Part shown: positions 35,502 to 44,770 of the stretch, piece by piece
How positions within the stretch are numbered: the first letter of the stretch is position 1
Layout: each line of letters begins with the position of its first letter
Assembly: GCA_003260075.1 (NCBI GenBank)
Contig: QLIY01000310.1
Span: forward strand, 27,077-91,076
DNA length: 64,000 nt
Reading direction: 5' to 3'
Source: Phallusia mammillata
Taxonomy: Eukaryota; Chordata; Ascidiacea; Phlebobranchia; Ascidiidae
Notes under the pieces: model-generated
What the model was told of the DNA's origin: nothing
Databases searched by the model: none
Seen by the model: only the letters and a program-made list of their open reading frames with translations
Translations under genes and position numbers: made by a program

Positions 35502-38500
35502 ATTAGCCAATGATATACAACTAAGTACAACACTATACTTAAGTACTCGATATCGAAGGTATATACATGTGGTACTCGTACTCGCTTCAAAACCTGGAAT
35601 TGTCACATCACTATAGTTGTTGCTGTTATTTCAAATTGATTGCTTCTATTTTATAATAATTTTTTTTACCTATTTTAAGTTTCTGTAATTCTGCATTTTC
35701 CATGATTACCCAAAAAAATCTGAAAAAAATTATGATTTTTGTTTAACACTTGCTGAATGAAAAAGTATTTGCACAATTTGTGTTAGTTTTGGTTCTTGGT
35801 ATCTTTCAGTGTTAACGATTTTAAGAATTTTACAGCTAACCGCCCCCCCCCCGTATATGCAAGGGCAATATGTGCTAAGCCACCCTTCTAGTTTTTTTTT
35901 ACCTTTTTTAAGTTTCTGTAATTCTGCATTTTCCATGATTACCCAAAAAAATATGAAAAAAATTAGGGGGCTTATGATTTTTGTTTAACACTTGCTGAAT
36001 GAAAAAGTATTTGCACAGTTTGTGTTTGTTTTGGTTCTTGATATCTTTCAGTGTTAATGATTTTAAGAATTTTACAGCTAACCAGTTTTCTCTTTGCTAG
36101 ATCTTAAACAAAGCCCGGACACACTTTGAGAATGGAGGAAAGAATCGGATGCTCTACACTCTTCCCTCCCTCATCTTCTCAGCATTTAAACTTGCTGGAC
36201 GTTACAAGGAAATCAGAGAAGAGGTGCGGAAATTTTTGTTGTTGACAATTACTGCGCCTGTTGTTTTAAACTTAATTGTCCAGCGACTGCTACATATATA
36301 TATGTTAAAAATTATCTCCTAAATCTTTGAAATGCTCTTCTTTTTTAAGTTTTGACACATTGACGCATTTAAATAGAATCACTAAAAAAGTGCAAAATAA
36401 AAGTAACAAACAGAAAAGAAATATTTATTATTGAGAGAGTAACAAACATAAGTTCAAAAACATAAAAGTGTAAACTTATGACAAAAAATACTAACTGAAC
36501 CAACAAAATGTCACAAAATCAGTCTTGCACAAAAAACAAAAAGTAAGTTATGGTAAATCTTCACCAGAGTCAATTCTTTACATGTTATCAAACTGTTTGA
36601 ACTTTAGCTTGATCAGAAGTTGTGATTCATTTATTCTTGTTTATGGAGAATGCATTTATGTTTTTAGGATGATCGATGGGAGAAAAAATGTGCAAAAATA
36701 TTTGAAACGAGCAGAACAATCATAAATACTTTGTCGAAAGAAGATTACGCTGAACTCCCATTGAGATTGTTTCTGCAAGGAGCGCTAACTGCATCAGAGC
36801 TTGGATTTGAGAACCATGAAGCCGTAGCATATGAGTTTATTTCTCAAGTGAGTTCTACCCCCCCCCCATTGAGATTGTTTCTGCAAGGAGCGCTAACTGC
36901 ATCAGAGCTTGGATTCGAGAACCATGAAGCTGTAGCATATGAGTTTATTTCTCAAGTAAGTTCTGTTAATGGTTGGTAGATGCTCTGCTTTATGACCCAA
37001 ATAAATAAACAGCAGAAATTGTCAATAGATTTTACCAAACTATTTTACCATCATACTTACAATGTTTTTTATTAATTTCTGTGCCAAACATGTACTTAAC
37101 GTAGACCATTCAAACTTGTATAAAATTCTTATTACTCTTTGTTTAGTTTTCATGATGTCATTGACCCAATGCCTTGTTAAATTTTCAAAAGTTTCAGGTT
37201 TCCAACTGTAAAATGTGTCTAACAGTTGTTTTTGTCTTGCCCGTGTGCTTGTGCCCCACTTGACCTACTAAGTTTATCAGGAAATTGATGCTTTAAATAA
37301 AAATGCCTACTAACATTTGTAATGGTGGTCTACAGTGAACTTCTGTGCGTGTCAAACCACATAGAAAATCTATGCTGCACATAAACTGTTGTATGGCCAC
37401 AGCGTGTACATCTAATGTTGCTTAACAGTGGTCCTAAGTGAGTTTGTGTGTATGTCTGGCCAAATAACAATCTGTGGTGTGTATAAACTGTTGTGTGGTC
37501 ACAGCACCCCCCCCCCTGTAAAATGTGTCTAACAGTTGTTTTTGTCTTGCCCGTGTGCTTGTGCATCACTTGATCTACTCAGTGCATCAGGAAATTGATG
37601 CTTGAAATAAAAATGCCTGCTAACATTTGTAATGGTGCTCTTCGGTAAACTTGTGTGTGTGTCAAACCACATAGAAAATCTATGCTGCACATAAACTGTT
37701 GTATGGCCACAGCGTGCACATCTAATGTTGTTTACAGTGGATCTAAGTGTACTCAGAGAGTTTGCGTGTACACCCACAGACAATAAAAAATCTATGATGC
37801 GCATAATTTAAAGTGTGGTCACAGCATCTACTTTTAAAAATGCTCACAGTGGTCTCAATGTACTGTGGATGCTTGTGTCTATGCTCAACTAATTGAAAAT
37901 GATACAAAACATATGTCACATAGTGAAAAGTAATAACTAACGATAGTGTATCTATAAATTTGGATTACAAATTAAAACCATACACATTTTCGTTGATGTT
38001 ATGTCATTAACATGTTGCTTTGTGTAGGCATTCTCAATCTATGAAGAAGAGATAGCTGATAGTCGAGCCCAACTAGCTGCAGTGTTGTTAATGGTCAGTG
38101 CAGTTGAAAGATGCCATTGCTTCAGTGAGGAGAGCCACGCCCCACTAAGAACGCAATGTGCGCATGCTCCCCCCCCCCATCTATGAAGAAGAGATAGCTG
38201 ATAGTCGAGCCCAACTAGCTGCAGTGATGTTAATGGTCAGTGCAGTTGAAAGATGCCATTGCTTCAGTGAAGAGAGCCACGCCCCACTAAGAACGCAATG
38301 TGCGCATGCCGCCTCTCGATTACTCAAGAAGCCTGACCAGTCAAGGGCAGTGGCCCATGTCGCTCATCTGTTCTGGTCTGGAAGGACCCAAGAAACTAAA
38401 GGACAAGAGGTATGACAAGTTATTCATTTCTGCCTCATAAGAATGTGTACACTTTGTAAGTCTTTGTGGTTTTGGGTATGTTGACTTTGTCGTGATTTAA

Positions 38501-41500
38501 ACAAGTTCGCTCAGGTGTTGCCAACTTGTTCATATTTGCAGTAAGGGTTTGGAGTAAGGAACTAGTTCTCCTCTTTTCAGAAACATTGGAGATCCATTGT
38601 AAACTATATTTGCAATGGCTAAACTCCTTTTGGTAAATGTTTTTCTGCCTACAGTGTTATACCTCATGCAGAAATGACCTTGTTTTTAGCAATTGATTCC
38701 ACAAAAGTAGTCTTCCCTTAAAAACTTTTTGTTCAAACAAACATCTAAATATACGCAAACTGTTTTTTTAATCTTATTGTAAATGGACATTTTAAATGTA
38801 CAAAAAAGCTGAGAGCTGAATTATTTAGTCCTGGTTTTAGTAGCTGCAATAGCTGCATTATCATTCAATTTAAACTACAAAGTATGTTCACTTATGCCAG
38901 TGGTTTTCAACATTTTTTAGTATCAGACTCCCGAAATAAATGTTGTTAGGGTTACAGACCATAGGTAATGATTACTTTGAGCTCACTTAATCAACATGCT
39001 TTAAAACGCATGCGGCCCTTCATTAAAGGTTGTGTGGCCCGCAGAGACGCTTGGATTTCAAAAGTACTGGCAAACGAGTCCAATTATTACATATTTTTAA
39101 ACTGATTAATGTGCCTGATGCTAGTTTTCTGCCATCTGGCAAAATGTGGCTAGAATCAAATACGAATTATACTTGTAGTTAAGCATATTTGGTAAGAAAC
39201 AAAGCAAAATCACTTTGTGTGATGCACATGTGCGGCCCTCGATCCAATTTTGACATTTATAATTGGCCCTACAGTAACAAAGGTTGCCCACCCCTGCTTT
39301 AAAATGTTTACTTTTTTGAAGCCTCCTGGCCGTCTTACCATCTAACAGACACCCAAGGCAACGAAAAATGAATCTGTTTCACAACTAAACTATAAATTAT
39401 CCGGAAGTCTTTGTGATAAAAAGTTGGCACTATGTTTCTCTTACTTGTGTCTGTTTGGGTTATATTTTTTATTGCTTTTTTTCTCACATCAAAAACATAC
39501 ACATTGGTCGGCTGTATAAAAATCAGAAACAATGGAGAAGAAAAATGGCAACACAGACACAAAATAGTAACAAACACATTACAATTGTGTGACTAGTGGC
39601 AAGCTAACAAATGCTTTTCCAAACCATTAAGTCGTTATGGTATAATCTAATAAAGAAGATCATTTAAATAAAGTTGTGGTAAGTTGGTACACACCAAACT
39701 GTAGCATTTTCACTTACTCCCATTTTTTACATTTAAAAAAAGAAACTCTTAGCCTATCAACATGATCTGGTGTTTTTGTGTGTCATAGTGCATCCCACTC
39801 AATATTGAAGTTTGCCTGTACTAAGCAGGTTAAAAGCCTTAGTGTAGACCAAAGGTGGGCAACCTTTTTGGATGCGCGGGCCAAAAAGTAGTGATTTATT
39901 GTGGTGGCGGGCCGTATTGATGGTCATGCAATAACATAGCGGTGCTAGCCAAAGTCAAATACACAATAAATTTGTCTTTGTACGTAACAATGCCTATTCT
40001 TAGTAATAAACTAATAACTGTCATCGTTTAATGTAACAACCCTTTGGTATATAAATGGGCTTTAACACATACATTCCGTCCGTCCGGCCGATCAAAATAA
40101 AATATGAGTCGCGGGCCGCTCAAAAGTTGCTCAAAAGGGCCGTAGGTTGCCCACCCCTGGTGTAGACCATACAAAACAAGATGTTTTATAGCTCCTTTTA
40201 AAACTCTTGTTCATTATGCTTAACCCACAACAGACCCCCCCCCCGTAGGTTGCCCACCCCTGGTGTAGACCATACAAAACAAGATTTTAGCTCCTTTTTA
40301 TAGCTCATTTTAAAACTCTTGTTCATTATGCTTAACCCACAACAGGCCTTAGCATGTTGGCTTGGGTTTCAGTTAGATCTTTCTACCTTTTGATGACAGT
40401 TAAAAAATAAGAAGGTTGTATAAAAAAGGAGCCCAAATTTGGGCAAACTGTGCAAAAACAATCTTTTACCATATTGGAGAAATAATTGTGTGGATTCATT
40501 AGTAAATTCAGTAAAAAACAACAACAAAATATTTAACAAGTTAATTAGAAAATAAAAATGCTGCACATAATAATATAGGATTCAGTTGGAACTTAAAGCT
40601 GATAAAATATTACGCAAAAAAAATTGGTACATGTGTAAAGCAAACAATGTCCACATGTTATTGGCAAAAATTGTGAAACAAGGTCCTTGAAACTTCTATG
40701 TGTCAAACGGAGCAACTACTTGCTGTGCGTAAGATGTTTACCATCACTCCATTATTACCTTGCCCTGTTTACTGAGCTGTAACAGGAATGTCACTTTTTC
40801 TGCGTTGTCCTTAAGCCAAATATTTAACCATACGCTATGTACACGAGCTACAAAAAGTTGTGATTGGAATCTCCAGTTCAAACAGGATTAAGATATTCAT
40901 TTTCTTCCACAACCTTTACATTATTTTGTTGTTGCATTTTTTCATGTAAGTTCTCATTGTCAGTTTGTTGTGTACGATAGTCGATTTTTGGTGCACTTGG
41001 TTCCATGGGCACGTCCTCATAAATAACCCCTTCATGGTCATGACTTCGGCCACCGTTATCAACAATTTCATGGCCAGCAGCCTGACCGTGATCCACTTGC
41101 ATGCGGCCATCGTCGCTCTGACCGTATGTTGCTATAGCAACCGGATTTGAGATGACGTCGCTAAGTGGTTTATCTTGGGCCCGCTTTCGGTTTGGCTTGT
41201 TGGCAGCTGGTGTCGATGGTATTTTAATCGATTCCCAAAGCCAATTCACTTTTCCATTTTCCCCGTCCCTGTGTAATGACGCAAGTATTATGGTTTGCAA
41301 ACTTGTATGACTGATTTGAACTATTGTATAGGAAGTTGTTGCAGGGTCGTTTAAAGGCATTTCAGTTCTATGCAATTCTCCCTGCTTGGTTTGTCTGGAT
41401 CGTGACTTTTACCAAGCAAATATTTTCTTTGCAAACCAAGATTTTGGAGTTTGGGACTTTATGACTTTCTTTGAAAACCGAATTGTTTGAATTTTAAGAC

Positions 41501-44144
41501 TGTATTAATTTTATAGGCTTTCAAAATACTGGATTACATTTACACTATTTTTATTATTAAATGACTTATTAACTTTTCATTTTATTTGCAAAAACAATAT
41601 TTAAATTGGGTGAACACTGTTTCAACTATTACTGCTCAAACTTAAAGATTTTATTAAAAAAATCCCTTACCTTGGCCCACTTGACATAAAGTATGTGACT
41701 ATTGAACATCCATGAAGTAAATAAACCACAGTTGTAATCCACACAAGCACAGCGATGGTGATTGCTTGAGACCGATCAGGCCATTGTAGATACTCGAAAG
41801 CATAAACACAGAATACGATCGCAGCAATAATATGTGTCAGTCCAAAACACATTGCTGCCACTAGATCATTAAAACTTGGTTGGTTCCAACTTTTTGGGCT
41901 TGTAAGGTTCAGAAGATATGTTGCCAAGGTGACCGACCATGAACCAACCACAACCCACATATAAAAGGCAAATGGACCAGTAAGTCCGGAAAAGCTGCTT
42001 GTGGAGACCGCTATAATTCCCCATGCTCCACCGCCAAACACTAGTTCCACTAGCTTGAATATTGCCTCTATGCTTCCAGTGTATTCGTGGTTCCATAAAT
42101 TGCAAGAATGTGTGTTTGTAGAAGCCATTTCTAACTAAGTTTACACACTGTTCTAAAAAGAACAACTTGTTAAAATTATTGTAATAAAACAAAATACCAA
42201 TGTTTTATTGATTTTAAAATTGAGACTTTACTTTCTACCATGCTTTTTTTCTGTAAATAAGATTTTTTTTTATTCCACTCCCAAAACTTTCTAATGCTTT
42301 TTGTGTTGCATATCCAAACAGCCTGTTAAAATGAATTCCTAAAATTTCACATTTCCATTAAAACAGAGCAAGGCAGTCTTTTTATGGCAATTCTGCATTA
42401 TTAAAAGAATAGTTTCTTTCAAAAAGTAATAACATTGTCTACATTTGAAGTTAAACTTTTTCTGCTTATTTTCTACCACTGTGTTCTGCACACTGACCCA
42501 AACACTTTCCACCCCAAGGCAATAAGAAGTTGCATTGATAAGAACCTATCTAAACATGGTTCTGCATTACTGTCTAGACACCAAAATATAAACAAAACTC
42601 ACATATTAGCGAACACAGTTGAACCGGTTTCACCGCACCAACTGGACCACAAACTGCATCATCAGTAACGTTTCCTGTCTGAACTTAAATTCCTGACGTA
42701 GCTTACTTCTGCCACTTTGGCTGGAATGCCTTTTTCTTGACACTCTTATTCCTATGCCAAGCTACAATAGCTGTCTTGTGCACATAAACCTTGTGTTTAC
42801 AAAAGCCCTCCCTTCAACCTTTTGTGATGGCAGTTTTAAGTAGCTTGGTGCTTTTTTTTCTAGATGCAAGATTCCAGGAGAGTTTTAGAGTGCTTGAAGA
42901 AGGCTATTCGAACTGCCAATCAATGTATGGAATCTGCCGTTCAGATTCAACTGTTTGTGGAAGTTTTAAACAAATATTTGTTCTTCTATGAGCGTGGCTG
43001 CACCGAGGTAAACTGAAATCTTACTTGCTTTTGTGTAGCAATTTAAATTTCGCACTGGTGTCCTGTTACATATAAACAATAGCCAGGAAATCCATTGAAT
43101 AGCACACTGTCTGCTACACATGGCTACTCATGTGGATAGGGGTAGGAAAAAAGTCTGAGAAAAGTTGTTGGTCACTAAAATCAAGCAATATTTTTAATAC
43201 TTTATGCCGAATGTTGTGTATGTATGCATGCAATTTTTTGCACTGTGTCATCATTTTATTACACATATATTTCTTTAAATATTTTTCAAACCTAAAGTCT
43301 TGTCATTTGGGGAAAACTGTAGTCAAGGGCAGCTCAGTTAATCTTGACAAACTGGTTGTTACAGTTTCGGTTTGAGCTAATTGCCTTTGGGCTGCGTGTG
43401 ACCTATTAAATTACTGGCAAGAATAGTAAGGAGCATGACATTTTACAGCTATTTTAGTAGTTGGGCTACTTGACATTCTTAGCTCAACAAAACTCATTAA
43501 ATTTGTCTTAATCTGCAAACTCACCAGAACAGAAATACAGTAGAAAAATAAATTTATTGTTATTTCACAATTCTCATTGATATTTGTGCAGTAAAGAAAT
43601 TGTCTAATATATATATATATTTATATATACATATATATGATACTTTTTAAATGAAATATTTTTTACCCCCCCCCCCATCTGCAAACTCACCAGAACAGAA
43701 ATACAGTAGAAAAATAAATTTATTTTTATTTCACAATTTTCATTGATATTTATGCAGTAGAGAAATTGTCTAATATATATATATATTTATATATACATAT
43801 ATATATATGATACTTTTTAAATGAAATATTTTTTATAATTCATTTTAATTTCTCTGTTTTAATCCATTTTTTTGTCATTACAAAAACTTATTAGACGCAA
43901 TGTTTAAACTCAATGTAAGTTATATTCTTGTGGTAAACCTTTATCATATTTTTAGGTCACAATGGAGCTATTGAACCAACTAATAGAAAAGATACAGAAT
44001 GAAATCAAAGAACTCAAGGACTCTGATGAAAGCTCAATGATCCAAATGCATTTCGACAACACTTTGGATCACATTCGCAGCCGCAAGGAACAAAGCATTG
44101 CAGAGGGCGGTGACATACTTTACGATGGAATTGAAGCTATTTAA
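26726..44144 (+). CDS. VPS35: VPS35 retromer subunit, complete, 17 coding exons
   Basis: The alpha-solenoid scaffold of the retromer, which binds VPS26 and VPS29 and recycles cargo from endosomes to Golgi and plasma membrane. Coding exons: 26726-26924, 27415-27538, 28350-28538, 28842-28941, 29190-29309, 29759-29842, 30570-30679, 31005-31101, 31313-31461, 32000-32095, 32526-32637, 33502-33654 (or its allele 34892-35044), 36101-36223, 36668-36847, 38028-38409 (composite across a C10 joiner: 9 nt, then 38179-38409), 42864-43007 and 43956-44144. All junctions are GT/AG and keep frame. The sum is 2409 nt, 802 aa, against 796 in human. Diagnostic parts: the PRLYL motif needed for VPS26 binding (exon 2/3 junction), [18 protein letters not shown] (exon 3), [12 protein letters not shown] (exon 5), and the C-terminal VPS29-binding solenoid. 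The residue equivalent to the human Parkinson site D620 is conserved (EIADS, exon 15). Introns hold MITEs, a tandem repeat and a nested gene. Extra exon copies are alleles. Confidence 0.97.
27006..27097 (+). repeat. Allelic copy of the end of VPS35 exon 1
   Basis: After C10 (26996-27005) the sequence re-enters exon 1 at AAGCAAATTGATGGATGG. It continues through the same donor (CTTTGTAAGT) into about 70 bp of duplicated intron. The only differences in the exon are silent or minor. Confidence 0.85.
27609..28059. mobile_element. hAT-like MITE in VPS35 intron 2
   Basis: The ends CAGGGGTGTGCAACA and (reverse complement) CAGGGGCGTGCAACA are inverted repeats. Flanks GCTTATAC (27601-27608) and GCTTAAAC (28060-28067) match at 7 of 8. 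A C10 joiner lies inside at 27896-27905. The right half carries GGCCTGCAGGCC. No transposase. Confidence 0.75.
29485..29645. repeat. Fold-back repeat with long inverted arms in VPS35 intron 5
   Basis: The arms AAGTTTATAGA..CTTCTGGCAAATG (29490-29525) and CATTTGCCAGAA..TCTATAAACTT (29602-29632) are near-perfect inverted copies of about 36 nt. Inside is a second perfect 10-bp inverted pair, GTCCTATACA and TGTATAGGAC. These enclose GGTCCTGATGAAGGCAACT, which contains CTGATGA. The structure resembles that at 53335-53428. Confidence 0.85.
30111..30147 (+). repeat. Allelic copy of the end of VPS35 exon 6
   Basis: After C10 (30101-30110) the last 37 nt of exon 6 (GATTGCACAGGAATATC...) and about 290 bp of following intron repeat, with indels relative to 29806-30100. 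Confidence 0.85.
32375..32417 (+). repeat. Allelic copy of the start of VPS35 exon 11
   Basis: The acceptor TTTATGCAG and the first 43 nt of the exon precede C10 (32418-32427). The full exon follows at 32526. Flanking intron 32278-32374 repeats at 32430-32525. Confidence 0.85.
32894..33192. mobile_element. Polymorphic hAT-like MITE in VPS35 intron 11
   Basis: The ends CAGTGGTTCTCAAAC and (reverse complement) CAGTGATTCTCAATC flank 299 bp. Flanks CTATAAAT (32886-32893) and ATATAAAT (33193-33200) match at 7 of 8. The second copy of this intron has the uninterrupted target, AAGCCTATAAATGATAAG at about 34056-34073, so this insertion is absent from the other haplotype. Confidence 0.92.
34380..34740. 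mobile_element. Inverted-repeat element with 7-bp flanking duplication, present on one haplotype
   Basis: It starts GGGGTTCCCGCG and ends CGCGGGAACCCT, an inverted pair. GTATAAC flanks it at 34373-34379 and 34741-34747. The interior has many TATGGAATTT/CTGGAAAA words. The other copy of this intron (near 33463) lacks it. The last 86 bp repeat after the n at 34778. Confidence 0.7.
35166..35613. mobile_element. Polymorphic hAT-like MITE (TAGTGATG ends) in VPS35 intron 12
   Basis: The ends TAGTGATGGGAC and (reverse complement) TAGTGATGTGAC enclose subterminal CGAGTAC/GTATCGA-rich sequence. Flanks CAGTTGTT (35158-35165) and TAGTTGTT (35614-35621) match at 7 of 8. The unoccupied target is seen in the other copy at 33772-33779 (CAGTTGTTGCTG). 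A C96 gap run (35406-35501) replaces its middle. Confidence 0.9.
35406..35501. other. C96 run, probable converted scaffold gap
   Basis: There are 96 consecutive C inside the MITE at 35166-35613. Long poly-proline and poly-glycine frames here (up to about 150 codons) are artefacts of the run. Confidence 0.75.
36868..36955 (+). repeat. Allelic copy of the end of VPS35 exon 14
   Basis: After C10 (36858-36867) the exon resumes at ATTGAGATTGTTTCTGCAAG and ends at the same CAA/GT donor. It codes the identical protein segment with silent changes. Confidence 0.88.
37320..37885. repeat. Degenerate tandem repeat of about 100-120 bp in VPS35 intron 14, doubled by an allelic join
   Basis: The unit is built on AAAATCTATG, GCACATAAACTGTTG, TGGCCACAGC and ACATCTAATGTT. 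It recurs about twice before the C10 joiner (37507-37516) and about three times after it, with increasing divergence. Sequence 37204-37500 and 37517-37760 are the two haplotype copies of the start of the array. Confidence 0.7.
38028..38168 (+). repeat. Allelic copy of the start of VPS35 exon 15
   Basis: It carries the true acceptor (TTTGTGTAG) and the first 141 nt of the exon, up to C10 at 38169-38178. The second copy lacks the first 9 nt but runs to the donor. Differences between copies include TTG/ATG (Leu/Met). Confidence 0.88.
38410..40877. other. VPS35 intron 15, first part: repeats only
   Basis: It contains composite hAT-MITE remnants at about 38898-39296 (left end CAGTGGTTTTCAAC, right end reverse complement CAGGGGTGGGCAACC), the MITE at 39850-40159, and an allelic overlap 40141-40234 / 40245-40350 around C10 (40235-40244). 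No coding region is recognised on either strand before the nested gene. Confidence 0.55.
39850..40159. mobile_element. hAT-like MITE with perfect 8-bp target duplication in VPS35 intron 15
   Basis: The ends CAAAGGTGGGCAACC and (reverse complement) CAGGGGTGGGCAACC are inverted. GTGTAGAC at 39842-39849 and 40160-40167 is an exact duplication. The 310-bp body contains GCGGGCC on both sides and no transposase. Its right end is repeated after C10 at 40245 because of the haplotype join. Confidence 0.92.
40878..42128 (-). CDS. MARVEL-like four-TM protein nested in VPS35 intron 15
   Basis: Two exons, 42128-41671 (458 nt) and 41394-40878 (517 nt), join in frame (AG|A, acceptor CACGATCCAG) to give 324 aa. 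Exon 1 encodes four hydrophobic segments (about residues 18-40, 45-68, 83-108 and 117-143) with the size and spacing of MARVEL-domain proteins (MAL, plasmolipin, CMTM, synaptogyrin). Which subfamily is not clear. The second exon is a hydrophilic cytoplasmic tail of about 170 aa. It has a basic patch ([10 protein letters not shown]), a PSAP tetrapeptide near residues 285-288, as bound by TSG101 of ESCRT-I, and a terminal EYLNPV. The tail is unusually long for the family. The gene is antisense to its host, so both transcripts overlap as pre-mRNA. A 3' splice-like TCTTTTTAG ends at 42153, 24 bp before the ATG. Family assignment rests on topology and is moderate; the ORF structure is strong. Confidence 0.8.
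42129..42863. other. VPS35 intron 15, last part, upstream of the nested gene
   Basis: It would contain the promoter of the nested minus-strand gene; no motif is decisive. On the minus strand near 42600-42666 the words CTGATGATGCAG and GTGAAACCGG resemble the fold-back repeat core seen elsewhere in the window, but without clear arms. Confidence 0.35.
43505..43840. repeat. Allelic duplication with TA-rich microsatellite in VPS35 intron 16
   Basis: ATCTGCAAACTCACCAGAAC recurs on both sides of C11 (43666-43676). Each copy includes an (AT)n tract (about 43606-43638 and 43773-43808) differing in repeat number, as expected for two alleles. Confidence 0.85.
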
Positions 44145-44770
44145 TCGAACATGAAATTAAATGTTTAAATTGGGCAAAAGTTCAGTGAAATTGCATTGAG
44201 GAATTGGCTACAATCAAATGCAACAACCAGTGATGGAATTCAAATTTTTGTTATCCAGTTCTATCACAAAAGTCATATTTTTAGCTGGTTCTGTTACAAA
44301 AGTCCATTGACAGTAACCAGTAATGATAACCGGCTTACTGATCCCCCCCCCCCGACAGTAACCAGTAATGCTAACCGGTTCGCTAATCTCATAAAATTTC
44401 AGGAGACGGTTCTATAGAACCAGTGCGAACCGGCAAAATCCCACTGCTATAATTACCACAATGCTTGACATATCCATCTTTGTAGCATAACCCCATGACT
44501 CTAAGTGACAGTTGTTACTGAGCTCCTTTAAGGCAAATAACTTTGCTTTTTATGCTTAAACAAGCTGCAGACGATCAGTTAATTGGGCTGTCCCGGACAA
44601 AGTTACCCCCCCCCCGTGAGACGGTTCTATAGAACCGGTGCAAACCGGCTGAATCCCACCACTATAATTATCACAATGCTTGACATATCCATCTTTCTAG
44701 CATAACCCCATGACTCTAAGTGACAGTTGTTACTGAGCTCCTTTAAGGAAAAAAACTTGGCTTTTTATGC
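44145..44770. other. VPS35/TUBE1 convergent intergenic region with a MITE and allelic copies
   Basis: It contains a repeat starting CAGTGATGGAATTC (44228) with inverted-type right end around 44440 (reverse complement CAGTGGGATT) and internal GGTTCTATAGAACC palindromes. C11 at 44343-44353 and C10 at 44606-44615 join overlapping copies: 44400-44605 repeats at 44616-44820. Copy one includes the last 48 codons-worth region of TUBE1 only in part (44556-44605, TAA included). Confidence 0.6.

Noticed and set aside
35161..35616. Long poly-proline or poly-glycine open frames (also at 8497-8697, 13996-14290 and 20265-20447)
   Set aside because: They are created by C60-C96/G60 runs that most likely stand for gaps; all three frames across each run are open, which is the mark of an artefact.
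43606..43808. (AT)n tract as a regulatory element
   Set aside because: An ordinary microsatellite within an intron, variable between the two haplotype copies.
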